The notes under the pieces: generated by a model
What the model saw: only the letters and a program-made list of their open reading frames with translations
Told to the model about the DNA's origin: nothing
Database searches by the model: none
Position numbers and translations under genes: made by a program
Shown here: positions 46,071-56,641 of the stretch, piece by piece
Layout: each line of letters begins with the position of its first letter
How positions within the stretch are numbered: position 1 is the first letter of the stretch
From: Rosellinia necatrix
Taxonomy: Eukaryota; Ascomycota; Sordariomycetes; Xylariales; Xylariaceae
Assembly: GCA_021209875.1 (NCBI GenBank)
Contig: JAGYVD010000008.1
Location: 310,001-374,000 of the forward strand
Direction of reading: 5' to 3'
Length of the DNA stretch: 64,000 nt

Positions 46071-47545
46071 TGATAATGTCACGGATCAATAGTGTGGGAA
46101 TATTTGAAGAAAGGCTAATACTAGCCATAAAGGCATTAGCCATCTATTTATACTATTGTACAAGCTATTTGCTATGATTCGCTGCATGGGTGAATAATAA
46201 ATATGAGCGAAGCTTGAGGGGCTTCTGTTATCAGGGCGGTTGTTGGTCAGAATTGATGGTTAATTTGGATAGACTAATGCGGGCTAATATGTCAGGGGGT
46301 GAGCAGGGGCCCCTGTACCCCTGACATGGGTCTGTCATCAGACATGCATTATCCAATATTCGGGCTAAGCTCATATCCCTTATATCTGACAGGAGACCTG
46401 ATGAATGTAACCCTTATGTACCTATTATTTTGACATGCAGAGGTGCTCACTTCAACACAACTTACCCATATCGCCAACATCCTATTCCAGATCAAGATAT
46501 GCTCGCTGCCGGGAAGCGCAGAAGCTGGTACTTTTTGGGCAGCTATTGATGCCGATTTTAACGCAAAACAGGTGAGGGCAGGCAGGATCCGCTGACTTCG
46601 TTTGAGACACAGCTGATCCAGATATTCCCAGCCACCTGCGTAATCCGCCTGTACGCTATGTAACTGGCGACATTGGATCGCCGCATCCTCCCCTCTTCCG
46701 CACGTAGCGTGCTATCAGAAGCTGACCGGTGCCATCTCCGTGTCTCGCGGGCCCCGCCAGTCTATTCAGTTTCGAATGGGGTGGAGAGTACATCGAGTTT
46801 GGTGGCTCAATGGCCTTGATAAATGCGGAGTGCACGATACTGATGATTCTGGGCATTATGGCGTATCGCAGATAGGCTTACCAGGTGGCGTACGCATGTT
46901 TCTTGATTCAACCGTAACTGTACGCATCATAGCCTTGGTAGTTAGAGCATCACCTTTCGCCATCAGAGCCACATATATGGAGTAAGCGCCAGGACTTTGT
47001 TTTCGGCTTCGGTAAACGCTCGTCGCGTATTACCTAAAATAATCATACCTAGGGGCAATGGCTGAGGTGCAAGTGAACGACCAATAATTACCTGCATAAG
47101 GGGCAAAGAGCAGTCTGTGCTACTTGTACTGCCCTGCTGGCGCATATCTAATCTTAGAATGTCTAATATCGAAGGCATGAGGTATGATAGTGAACTCAGC
47201 GCCTCATAGGTTCACAAAAAAAGGGGCTACATAGAGGCGTGTATCATTGCATGATAATCATGCAAGCTTGCCTTATAGTGTGTGTTTATGTATTTATACT
47301 TCGTGTTTCACAAATCAGGTACTAGTTTGAATGGATTGATTCTCATAAATCCTTTTATAAGCTAGAAGGACGCGCCTCGATCTACCCTCGGCGTAAGTTC
47401 GAGCCTGTCTCCTTTACACGTGATGCGCCTCGTCTAATGACCACTCTAGCGTCCTTTCACTTCACTATTCGTCATTCCAAAACACGAGTCGATTCAGCAA
47501 GAATTTCTCACTCGACGAGACCCTCGTGAGTCCCCGTACGTCACA
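46071..47545. other. Region with possible decayed gene remnants
   Basis: 1.5 kb between divergent genes. A plus-strand stretch at about 46770–46870 (GEYIEFGGSMALINAEC) and neighbouring 46430–46650 look coding in composition but soon meet stops. A hairpin with 10-bp arms lies at 46289–46327. I do not recognise a family and call no gene. The last few hundred bases should contain the promoter of the DUF3176 gene. Confidence 0.4.
46289..46327. repeat. Hairpin: ATGTCAGGGG / CCCCTGACAT
   Basis: Arms 46289–46298 and 46318–46327 are perfect complements. The loop itself contains the palindrome CAGGGGCCCCTG (46304–46315). It lies about 220 bp upstream of the P450 start at 46070. Function unknown. Confidence 0.5.
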
Positions 47546-49483
47546 ATGAGAAGAGTGGTACAACGGCTCTGGCACAACGGATGGGGTGCTGAAGCTTACG
47601 GCGCCGTGCTCTCACTGATCTCCCTGGCCTCAGTCATTGGTGTCATTTCATCATACCAAGACAAACCAATTCCTGAATGGCCTGTTAACCTTACCATCAA
47701 CGCTCTAATTGGTATATTTACGGTTCTTTTAAAGACCGGGCTAGCTCTGTTACTCAGTGAGGGTAAAGTAGTCTTTGTTACTGGTCGGGCAAGGCGGTTA
47801 TCTCACTGACGCCCACTGTTGTTACTCCCTTTTAGGCATTAGCCAACTCAAATGGCAATGGTTCACCAAGCAGCCGAGATGCCTTACGGATATAGATGAT
47901 TTTGATGATGCTAGTCGGGGTCCTCTAGGGTCAGTTCTGTTTCTATTCAAATTATGGAGGTGGTATGTATAACATCACATTTATCCCATCCTGAAGTAAA
48001 TCGGGTTCTAAACCTTCTAGGGAGGCTACAAATAACATTGCTAAGATTGCTGCGATTCTCACCATCCTCGTCGCCTTTACAGACCCATTCTCGCAGCAAA
48101 TAACAGCAATCAAGGCATGTACACGCCGGAGTGATGCCCTGACCGCTGCAGCTGGTCGTACAAATACTTATACCGCCACGGGTGGCCATACCGGTGCTCT
48201 AGAAGTAAGCTTAGACGCCCTCTCTGATCTCCGGAATCCCGTTTCTAGAGCTACTTTCAGCTAGCATCCCCCAGAGTGAGATTGACAGTCCCATGGCCGT
48301 TGCCATTAGTACTGGCTTCGTAAGCCCACCTGACCATATCCCATCTCTCGTGATGACTACGTGCGAATCGGGGAACTGTACTTTCGGCGAATTCTCCAGT
48401 GTGGCCGTCTGTCACTCTTGCAACGAAATTACTTCCCAGGTTGTAAATCATACATACCCAGGCCACGGCTGGAACTATACTCTGCCCAGCAGTGAAGAGA
48501 CAGATCCGTCAATGTTTGCAGATGTGAACGTTTCGCCCTCTACTTTCTTCAACACCAGTGTTGCCTTATCTCCCAGGCACCTCCTAGACGTTAGATTCTT
48601 AAGCCTCAACGCTACTACCTATAACAGCGCGAACGCATTTCAGTGTCAACTTTTCCCTTGCGTACGCACGTACGAAGCCTCAATGTCAAAGTCCATGCTA
48701 CAAGAAAATGTACTCTCCAAGGTTCCACTTGGTTTCGACGCTTTCGGCGGACTCGAGTACGTCCTCGCGACCACTAGTTTGACCCAGAATGGAGAGCAAA
48801 AGTTGAATTGCTCTATGCATTCCACGAACGACACAGCTGGTCTGGTCCAAGTAGCACTCCCGAACGTAGATGCAGCACCCCAGGAACCAACGGGCTCCGG
48901 TAGTGAACCACCCAATGCCTGGTTCCCCGAAGAATGTGTATGGAGATTCGGGGAGTCGCCTTATCTTGCTATCCGTCCCGAGCTAAACCGTTACGTCTAC
49001 GATGCATCAATCCAACAATACCCCCATACATATATTGGGAGCATTGTAGCGAAAAATATCTGGCGGGACGGGAATATCAGCTTCAACTCAGTTGATACAT
49101 ATATGCGCAACCTTTCCGATGTCATGACAGCCAGGATCCGGAACGGCGGCCCAACTGGGGCAGATGATTTTGTTCTAGGGAGGACCATTTCCAACACAGT
49201 CTGTGTCCAAGTCCGATGGGCCTGGCTTTCTTACCCAGCTACCCTCGTAGCTTGTGGGTTTGCCTTCTTTTTGGCGCTTTTCATCCAGAGCCCAAGGGAG
49301 TTGGCTGCCATAAGGTCGTGGAAGTCATCCAACCTTGCCGTCTTATTCTGCAGTCTCGACGGAGAGATTCGGCAAAAGACCGAGCTAAATTGGTTTCGCG
49401 ACGAGATTAACGATGTGGCAAAGACGACGTTCGTGCAGCTATCACAGGATGGTGCAGGCAAGGCAAAGTTCTCAGAAAACTGA
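47546..49483 (+). CDS. DUF3176-family membrane protein
   Basis: Fungal membrane protein of unknown function. Exons 47546–47762, 47836–47962, 48021–48204 and 48251–49483 give 586 residues. The N-terminal region has the family pattern: a helix LSLISLASVIGVISS, then KPIPEWPVNLTINALIGIFTVLLKTGLALLL, then ISQLKWQWF and a helix IAKIAAILTILVAFTDPFSQQ. A large, presumably outward-facing middle part carries many Asn-x-Ser/Thr sites and the GNCTF–CHSC cysteine pattern. A last helix (YPATLVACGFAFFLALFI) precedes a cytoplasmic tail. The exon 4 acceptor is a choice: 48249–48250 keeps the frame, whereas the more obvious CAG at 48256–48258 does not. Intact, although the genes just downstream are ruined. Confidence 0.82.
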
Positions 49484-49529
49484 CTGCCATGTGGATGCTT
49501 CGAGATAAGCAAGCCGCTGAAAGGGCTAG

Positions 49530-50800
49530 CTATGTAGGATCATGCAATCCATACTCATTCTTGGCACCCAATACAAATATCAACCATCCCTGAATTCTCA
49601 GGGGACAGGTAACTGATGGTAGCTTGGGATTATCATAGTTGTCGTAAACCAAAAGCCATCGTGAGTTTTTCGGCAAGCTGAGCCAAGCCTTCACAGCATC
49701 GACTGTCTCATCCAGATCTTCTTGTACATTTATGCCACTAAGTCGACTAGCTGAAAGATGTTGTCTCACGATCTGTTAGGCTATCTTGGCAAAGCTTTGC
49801 TTCACAGAATTCTCGTCTTTAATATTAAGCCAAAAGATTGCCGAGTAGTTATACCTATGCCTTTTCGTATACTCGATGGCTAGCTAGGTCTTACCCATGC
49901 CCCCAAGGCTACAAAAAACGACAACTCGACGGCTACCATCTCCCCTCAATATCTTGTTTATTTTAGCAAGTTCTTGTTCTCTAGCCACGAAGTATTAGAT
50001 CTCAAGCACACCGTGGAAACTAAATAGCACTGCAAAATCTTCGTGTTAAGCTCCTGCTTCTATTAATTACATAGTAACAATACAACGCGCCTTCCTGACT
50101 TGCCTTTTTAATCTTCGGCGATAGTTTTGCGCAGCCGCTTCATTACGCCATCTTTTCCCTCCCTATAAATAAAAGGCATATAAACACTAGAGATGCCTAG
50201 TAGCAAATAAGCCTTGTCTTCAGGTCTCGTGGTGTTTCGCGGTTTTGCCCACGCCATCCGCTCCGCTTCCATGAAATTAAACAATGGTTCGCCTCAAAGT
50301 GCCTGGGCGGGGATGCCGGTAACAGTGCAGAGTTATAGCTCTAGCGACTCTTTATTACCCAGTGCTGTTCCCCCTTTCAAGAAGAATTCGACCGTGTTAG
50401 GTGCAATGAGCCCCTGAAGGGTCCATCCGCGCGTGAACCATTTGCTCTCTTCCACCTTCTTCGACAGGACGTCTTCAAGATAAGCGTAGCATCTAGTTGC
50501 ACAACTGTACCAGCGGAACATGCTGTTGATAGACTCGGTAAGCTCGGCACTGCTAGACTTGTCGATGCAGCAGATGTCGACCCAGAAGTGTCGCAATCCA
50601 TCTCGTTCGGCCTGCTCGCCGCAGAAGAGGATCTTGTGGTACCCCGACTTGTGTAAACCGGTTCCATGCTTGATGTCTTCGTAGGTTACCTCTTCGGGGC
50701 CCCACGTGTGGGACAGAATCGCGTACGGAGGCGTGGCGCTACCGGCGGGGTAATCCGTCAGGCTGAACGAGCGGGAATCTTTACGGGTTAAGAGTCGCAT
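49530..50800 (-). pseudogene. HET-domain / NB-ARC protein, broken and 3'-truncated
   Basis: Remnant of a heterokaryon-incompatibility NLR-like protein, which would trigger a self/non-self cell-death response. The HET domain begins at 50800 with the typical MRLL start, then YAILSHTWG, FWVDICCIDKSSSAELTESI and SKWFTRGWTLQ(G)LIAPNTVEFF. It continues past TAA 50333–50335 and TGA 50294–50296 through the C-terminal motif KPRNTTRPEDKAYLLLGI to TAA 50108–50110. After a change of frame, or an intron near 50040–50100, an NB-ARC domain follows. Its P-loop GGMGKT is cut by TAG (49884–49886), with another TAA at 49776–49778, then WLLVYDNYDNP. These stops fit C-to-T changes on the coding strand (from CAA, CAG or CGA). 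The homology ends near 49530; no repeat domain follows. Confidence 0.8.
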
Positions 50801-51795
50801 TGCGCTTATCGCGTTCGTTCTTCTATTGAGAACAGAGTCGGTGACGTAATGTTGATATCAAATACCACTGTAGGAGATACGTAGTTACTCTTGGTTAATT
50901 ATACAAGATGCAACTCCTGACTTTATATATAGTTTGTAATGTATCGAACAGGTATAGCTATAGAAGAACGTAAAGACGCGACTTTGACGCGTCAAGGTAG
51001 AAAATGGCTAGTGTCTCTAATAGGATGCAATTTAGATATACTGAGGAAGGCAGCACCCCTCATTATCGAACGTGAGCGTCAAGGCTATGTCACATGTGCG
51101 GTGCGGGCTGCTATGCTACATATGGGAATAGCGAGCTTGCAGCAGGTCCTTGATCTCGACCAAACCTTCGCATCCCGACCCAACTATAAAGCCCCACTAG
51201 AAACCGGCAGAAAAAGATACGTACTCCTTACTATAAGGTTCTGCCGGCAGAAAAGGTACGTACCTCTTAACTCGAATCCAATCCTAAGTTTGGGCCGGCA
51301 GAAAAGAAAAAACCCTTTCATAACACCGAGGGCGACATTTATAGCATTCTACAAAAACCAAGAGCTTATGCTTCATCTTAGAAAATTAATTAAATAGCTT
51401 ATTATATGGCGCATCGCCTAGTATGCTCACAAAGCACTATGGCAACCTTGTAGCCTCAGGCGAAGGCATGGCCGATCAAAGTATTCAAAAAAGTTGTTAA
51501 GGCATTCGCTATGAGTTAGTTGCTATAGGCAACTGCGCTACAGGACGGTGCCTACGCCCACTTTGCGGCAGTGTGGGATTGTTTCCGCTAATGCCTGCTG
51601 GGATGTATGCAGCTGCAATAAGCATCATTCAAGCCCACTTGATACAATTGATTCCAAGAACTAGCTATATGCTCAGGTTCAATGGTAGTTAAAGGAATTA
51701 GAACTATCTACATAACAAACATCTTGATTCATATAGTCTTTTCTTTTTTTGCCTAATTAGTCCGCCGTATAACCTAGGTAGTCCGTAGCACCTGC
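50801..51795. other. Gene-free region with GCCGGCAGAAAAGG repeats
   Basis: An ORF of 152 codons (50939–51397, plus) shows no family features. Within it, variants of CCGGCAGAAAA recur three times at about 51205, 51245 and 51293. Between 51400 and 51795 the sequence looks like decayed coding DNA, but I cannot name it. Confidence 0.4.
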
Positions 51796-52650
51796 TTAAT
51801 ATCTCTGTCGCCTTTTTATTGCAGCCTTCGTTAGTTTATGTTTCTTCACCAGCTCTGAACTTATCTGTTTTTCCAAAACCCACGTATCCTCCTCCACTGG
51901 ACGGCCCACCCAGCGGATACGGTACTCGACCTTCCCATGCCGCCTCCGAGTGGCCAATACCTTGTCCACTCCGAAACTAATTCCCGTATAGTTCTTTTTA
52001 AGGCTTTTAACCAAGTCAGCATTAATATCCTTCCGTTGAACCCACCAACAGCTTCCGTCCTCTGGCCATCTTAAGAGGAAAAGGTTCTTATTCCAACGTT
52101 CGAGTATACAATCAACTGCATGATGTTGATCGAGATCCATAGAGTCGGGTTGTTGGAAGTCAAGGTTCTGATCAGTTGCTGCCTCGTGGAAATCTTCCAC
52201 TGGGTGAGTTAGATATTGGTCGTCGCAAAGGGCTGGATCGACCAGGTCTATCGGGACAGGCGCACCCCTTGACTCCATGTGACCAGGATGAGGTGAATCT
52301 TTTAATAACTGCGCTCCTTTGAATTAACCAGGGTCAAGTTGAAGGCTCTGCACGAAAATATTGTCGTTTAATTTATGTTCGGTCATAAGCGAGTCTATCG
52401 ATTAGATCATGTCGGTGGCCAACCTGAGAAATAAATACGGGCTCCCGGATATGCTAGATGTAGTCGAAGAGTATTGCTGCTGCTGGTCTTCGTAGATGCA
52501 AGATTAGTTAGATGTTCTATAATTTTAAACTTGGTCGGCCAACGGCGGGTTCAACATAGTATCCTCCCTGCTATCGTCTTCCGGGCATGTTAGTAAGAAC
52601 TGGTTGCTGTCACTCCAGCCCAGGCAAGCCTATTCATTATGAGCCGACAT
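51796..52650 (-). pseudogene. Tandem-chromodomain protein with five nonsense codons
   Basis: A single frame of 285 codons runs from an ATG at 52648–52650 to TAA at 51796. Five in-frame stops lie at codons 7 (TAG, 52630–52632), 42 (TAA, 52525–52527), 49 (TAA, 52504–52506), 83 (TAA, 52402–52404) and 109 (TAA, 52324–52326). All would be Gln (CAG/CAA) before a C-to-T change. The intact 3' part (from Met-125, 52278) carries an acidic linker, a degenerate chromodomain-like unit (VDCILERWNKNLFLLRWPED, then WWVQRKDI) and a clear chromodomain (VDKVLATRRRHGKVEYRIRW, then EEDTWV) with a basic end. Chromodomains bind methylated histone tails. It starts 54 bp from a transposon end. It could be expressed only as a C-terminal fragment from 52278. 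Confidence 0.8.
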
Positions 52651-52703
52651 TAAGTGCATATGCCAGGACGAGAAGCCGTCAATAATATAAGTAGAACTGG
52701 CAC

Positions 52704-52765
52704 TAAGCTAACCACACAGGCCACGGGCAACACCCTCACGGGCCACTCCACCCAAATATAACCAA
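52704..52765 (+). repeat. Third copy of the inverted-repeat end, opening an AT-rich block
   Basis: Starts TAAGCTAACCACACAGG and matches the 41-bp repeat at 27704 and 38001 except for one base (ATGGG to ACGGG, 52723). It continues GGCCACTCCACCC like the right copy. The AT-rich DNA beyond it (to about 52860) also aligns with 38000 down to about 37900. The partner end is not in the window. Confidence 0.7.
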
Positions 52766-53053
52766 TTTAATTGAAAATTAGCTAATTAGCCGATTTTAAT
52801 AATAACACATTTTTAATCGGCCGTTTTAACGATAATATAGTTTTATATAATGTTTAAATTTTTTAATTATTTTAATAATAAAATTTTTAATAATATATAT
52901 AAAACTAAATATATTTAATTTAGTTTTAAAAAACTTGTTATAATATAACCTGTTATAAAAACTTAAAATAAAACTAATATTAGCGTTTAAAAACTATTAG
53001 TAAAACTTGTTTTAAAATTTAATTTATAAATTTAAAACTTTAAATTTTATATT

Positions 53054-53590
53054 ATCAACAGGGCATAGCGCGTAGTATAAATAGCATGTATTCTGGGGGG
53101 GAGCATAAGCCTAATACAGGTTGTTTTTAATATAAAGCCGTAGTTAAAAGTGTAATAAACGTATGCTTATTTTTTTGCGTTGAATTTAATATATAGTCAG
53201 GCTTAAAAAGCTAGCTGGAAAAATACTTTATGTTATATATACTATTTATTAATTAAAAAAAATTTAATTTTTTTTTAATGGCCTGTTGTTATTAAATAAT
53301 AAATAAAACAAATTTAAAGTTATTTTAAGCTTAACATATTTAAAAGTTAAAGTTATAAAAAAAAATTAAATAATAAAGCTTTAACTTTAATTAAATTTAA
53401 TTATTATATTATTAATAAAGTATACTGTGCAATATAAATAGTATATATTTTAAAAAAAAAACGTGAGCTTAATATAAATTGTTTTTAATATAAAGCTGCA
53501 GTTAAAAATATAATAAATATATCCTTATTTTTTAATATTAAATTTAATATATAATTAAGCTTAAAAGCTAGCTGAAAAAATGTTTAAACT
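53054..53590. repeat. Partial tandem repeat, also present at 63645–64000
   Basis: A unit of about 360 bp beginning around 53054 (landmarks AGTATAAATAGCATGTATTC, GGGGGGGAGCATAAGCC and AGTCAGGCTTAAAAAGC) is followed at 53416 by a more mutated copy of about 175 bp. A third, better preserved copy starts at 63645 in the same orientation and runs off the window. TATAAATA suggests a promoter, so these may be LTR parts. Confidence 0.55.
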
Positions 53591-56382
53591 TATGTTTTAA
53601 ACGTTTATTTTATTTATAAATAAAATAATAAAAATTAAAAATATAATAAGTTTATAAAACAAAAGAAAATTAAAAATATATAACTAAATATAATTAAATA
53701 AATTTTTTAATAAAGCTAGCTAAACAAAATAAAAAATATAACTAGGTTTATAAATAAAAGCGTTGTTTTTAGTTTTTATAATTTTTTTAATAAATAAAAT
53801 AATATAATATAAATTTATTTTAAATTTAAAACGTTAATAATATATTAACGCCTAGCTTTTAATAAATTATAATGTTTTTAATTTTAAATAAAAACACGCT
53901 AGCTTGTTGTTAATTTTTTGGCCTGCTGTTATTAAAATCGCGTAGCAAAAATAAATTTTTTAATAAAATTTTTTTGAATTTAATATTAATTTAGTATAAA
54001 TTAAAAGCCTCTTATAATGATTAAATGTTAACTTAATTATGTCTATTATATATTTTATTTTATAAAAATTAATAATTATAATTTAAAGCAAATTTAATAT
54101 TAATTTGCTTAAAATATAAACGTTTGTTATATAAATAATATTAATATATAAACTTTTAAATATATATATTATATAAAAGCTTAACAAAAATTCGTTTAAA
54201 TAAATGTTTTAATATAAATTATTAAAACTAAAATATAGTAAATTTAATATTAATTTCCTGCTAAATTAATATAAACAATATAAAAATTAAAAAATAATAA
54301 GATTTATTTATGCAGGCCTAGGCAGCCGCCTGTTGTAATTATATTACGTTAAATGTTTATAAAGCGTTTTAAAGCGCTAAAACTAAAAATCTGCCGCAAA
54401 TTTATAACAAATTTAATACTAATTATAAAGCTTTATTATATAAAACTATTAATAAGGTTTAAAGTTAAAATTTAAAGCAAAAACAAGTCGAAAAAACTGC
54501 TACAGCAAAAGCTTTTAATAATAATAATAATAAAAACAACAACAGCAATAACAACGATGCAAACAGTAGTAAAAATAATAAAAGTTGCAGCAAAAAAAGT
54601 ATAAATTTATTTAATAAATGTTTTTTTTTAAATGTTTTAACGCTAAAAGCCGTTAATAATAAATAAATTAGCTGTAAATTAAGCTTAAATTTAATATGTA
54701 ATAGCTTAGGCGTTAAATAAAAAGTATATAATGCAAAATATTTTTAAAAAGTCTGATTATTTTATATTTTGCTGCAAACTTAATATAAATTTAATATATA
54801 ATAGTATATATATTTTTTTTATTTAATAGTTTAAAGCAAATTTGCTATACATTTGCTATCTTGTTAATTAAATATACTGCTGCTAGATTTTGCTAAAATT
54901 AAAAGCAAATTTGCAACAAATTTAACGTAAATTTAATATTAAATAGGCTTTTAAAACAGAACAACAAGTATAACTAAAGTTTAATCTTTTATTAATTATT
55001 TAGGCTAGGGCGGCAAATATAGCTGAAGTACAGTTTTTTGTTAGCTTTTATAATATAAAATAATTTAAGCTTATATTAAATATAAAACGTTTATTAGCTT
55101 TTAATATTTTAGCCGAAAACGTTTTATAATAACGTTTTATTATATTTAATATTTAACAGCTTAAAAGTTTTATTTTGCTTTTATTTATGCTTATGTTATA
55201 TGTATGCGAAACAGCGCTTTACTTAAAACTATAACTTAAAGATATATTATAGTTAATTTTTAAATATAATAAGCGGTTTTATAAAATTTAAAATGTTTTA
55301 GTTTTTAAAAAAACGTTATTTATAAAATAAAAAAATAATAATAAATCGCGTAGATATATTAAAGTAATACTTTATTTTTAAAAGTTTGCTATATAAATAA
55401 TTAAATATAATAAGCTATTTATAGCGCTTATTATTATGTTTATTTTAAAATGTTTTTTATTTGTTTTTATTTTATATAATAATACTTAAAAATAATTTTT
55501 CTTTATTAAAAGTTAAATTAATAACTTTAATAAGCTTAAAGCAGCTTATTTATAAAGCTTTTATAAGTTGGATTTATTATATATAATTTTGTTTAGCTGT
55601 AAAAAGCCGTGCGAAACTATTATAAAAGCTGCGTTAATTACTAGTCTGTTGTGCAGGTTTTTATTTATTATAGCTTTATTTAATATTAGTTTAATTAAAA
55701 GTTGTTTTAAAATTGGCGCTTTAATAAAGTTGTTTTATTTATAGAAAAAAAAAAATGCTGCTTTTTAAATTAAACGCTTAATATATAGTTATATATATAT
55801 AAAGCAAAAGTTTATGCTAATACAGGCCAGGTTGGCTTGTTTTAGCAGAAGTATTAGTTTTTATATAAGTTTATTATTACGTTATATGTTCTTGAGGTTA
55901 AATCTGTTAAGCTTGCATATAATAAACAAATATAATTGTTTTTAAAGCAAAATGAATTATTGTTCTAGATCTTGTTTAAAAATCGTAAAGTTAAGTTATT
56001 TTTAATAAAAACTGCTAATTAAAGCATAAATTAATAATTATTATAAATTTCGCTTAAAATAAAACATTTATTAAGGTATTATTTTATAATATAACCCGCT
56101 TAATTTAAAAGTAGATATTATTTTATGTAGTTAAAACAAATATTTTGTACAGCAAATATAATAATAAAAAGTTTTTTATAAATATGTTAATTAAACCGGC
56201 TTATATAATTATGTTATTTATATAAATAATTATAATATTAAACGTTTAATATATATATTAATATTAGAACGCGATTTAAATTGCTATAATTTTAAAAATG
56301 TTGATATTTTATAATGTTTTATTTTTAAAATAAAAATAATTATAAGCCTGGTTTTTAAAAATAAGTAGCGTTATATGCTAGT

Positions 56383-56641
56383 TGTCATAGGCAGTGCCCA
56401 TAAGGAAGTATCAGCGCACGGGCCGATACGGGTAAACTGCTATATACCCCTATCCTGAACAATTGCCGAATGGCTCGTGAACTAACTATTAAACTTGGAC
56501 TAGTACAACTAGAACTGACCAGCTTTATAAAACTACGTTTTATAAGCCACGCATATACTGTTCATAACTTCTACTACTTAACTAGAAAATAGACCTTATT
56601 TGCTACCCTGATAAGTATACCTTCAGGCATAGCCTATTACA
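56383..56641. mobile_element. Solo LTR, 259 bp, TSD CTAGT
   Basis: Begins TGTCATAGGCAGTGCCC and ends GCCTATTACA, with perfect CTAGT duplications at 56378–56382 and 56642–56646. Composition is near normal inside strongly RIPed DNA. The termini resemble the solo LTR at 28239–28477. Confidence 0.8.

Noticed and set aside
50939..51397. 152-codon plus-strand ORF
   Set aside because: No family features, no supporting context, and its interior contains short CCGGCAGAAAA repeats; it looks like a chance ORF.
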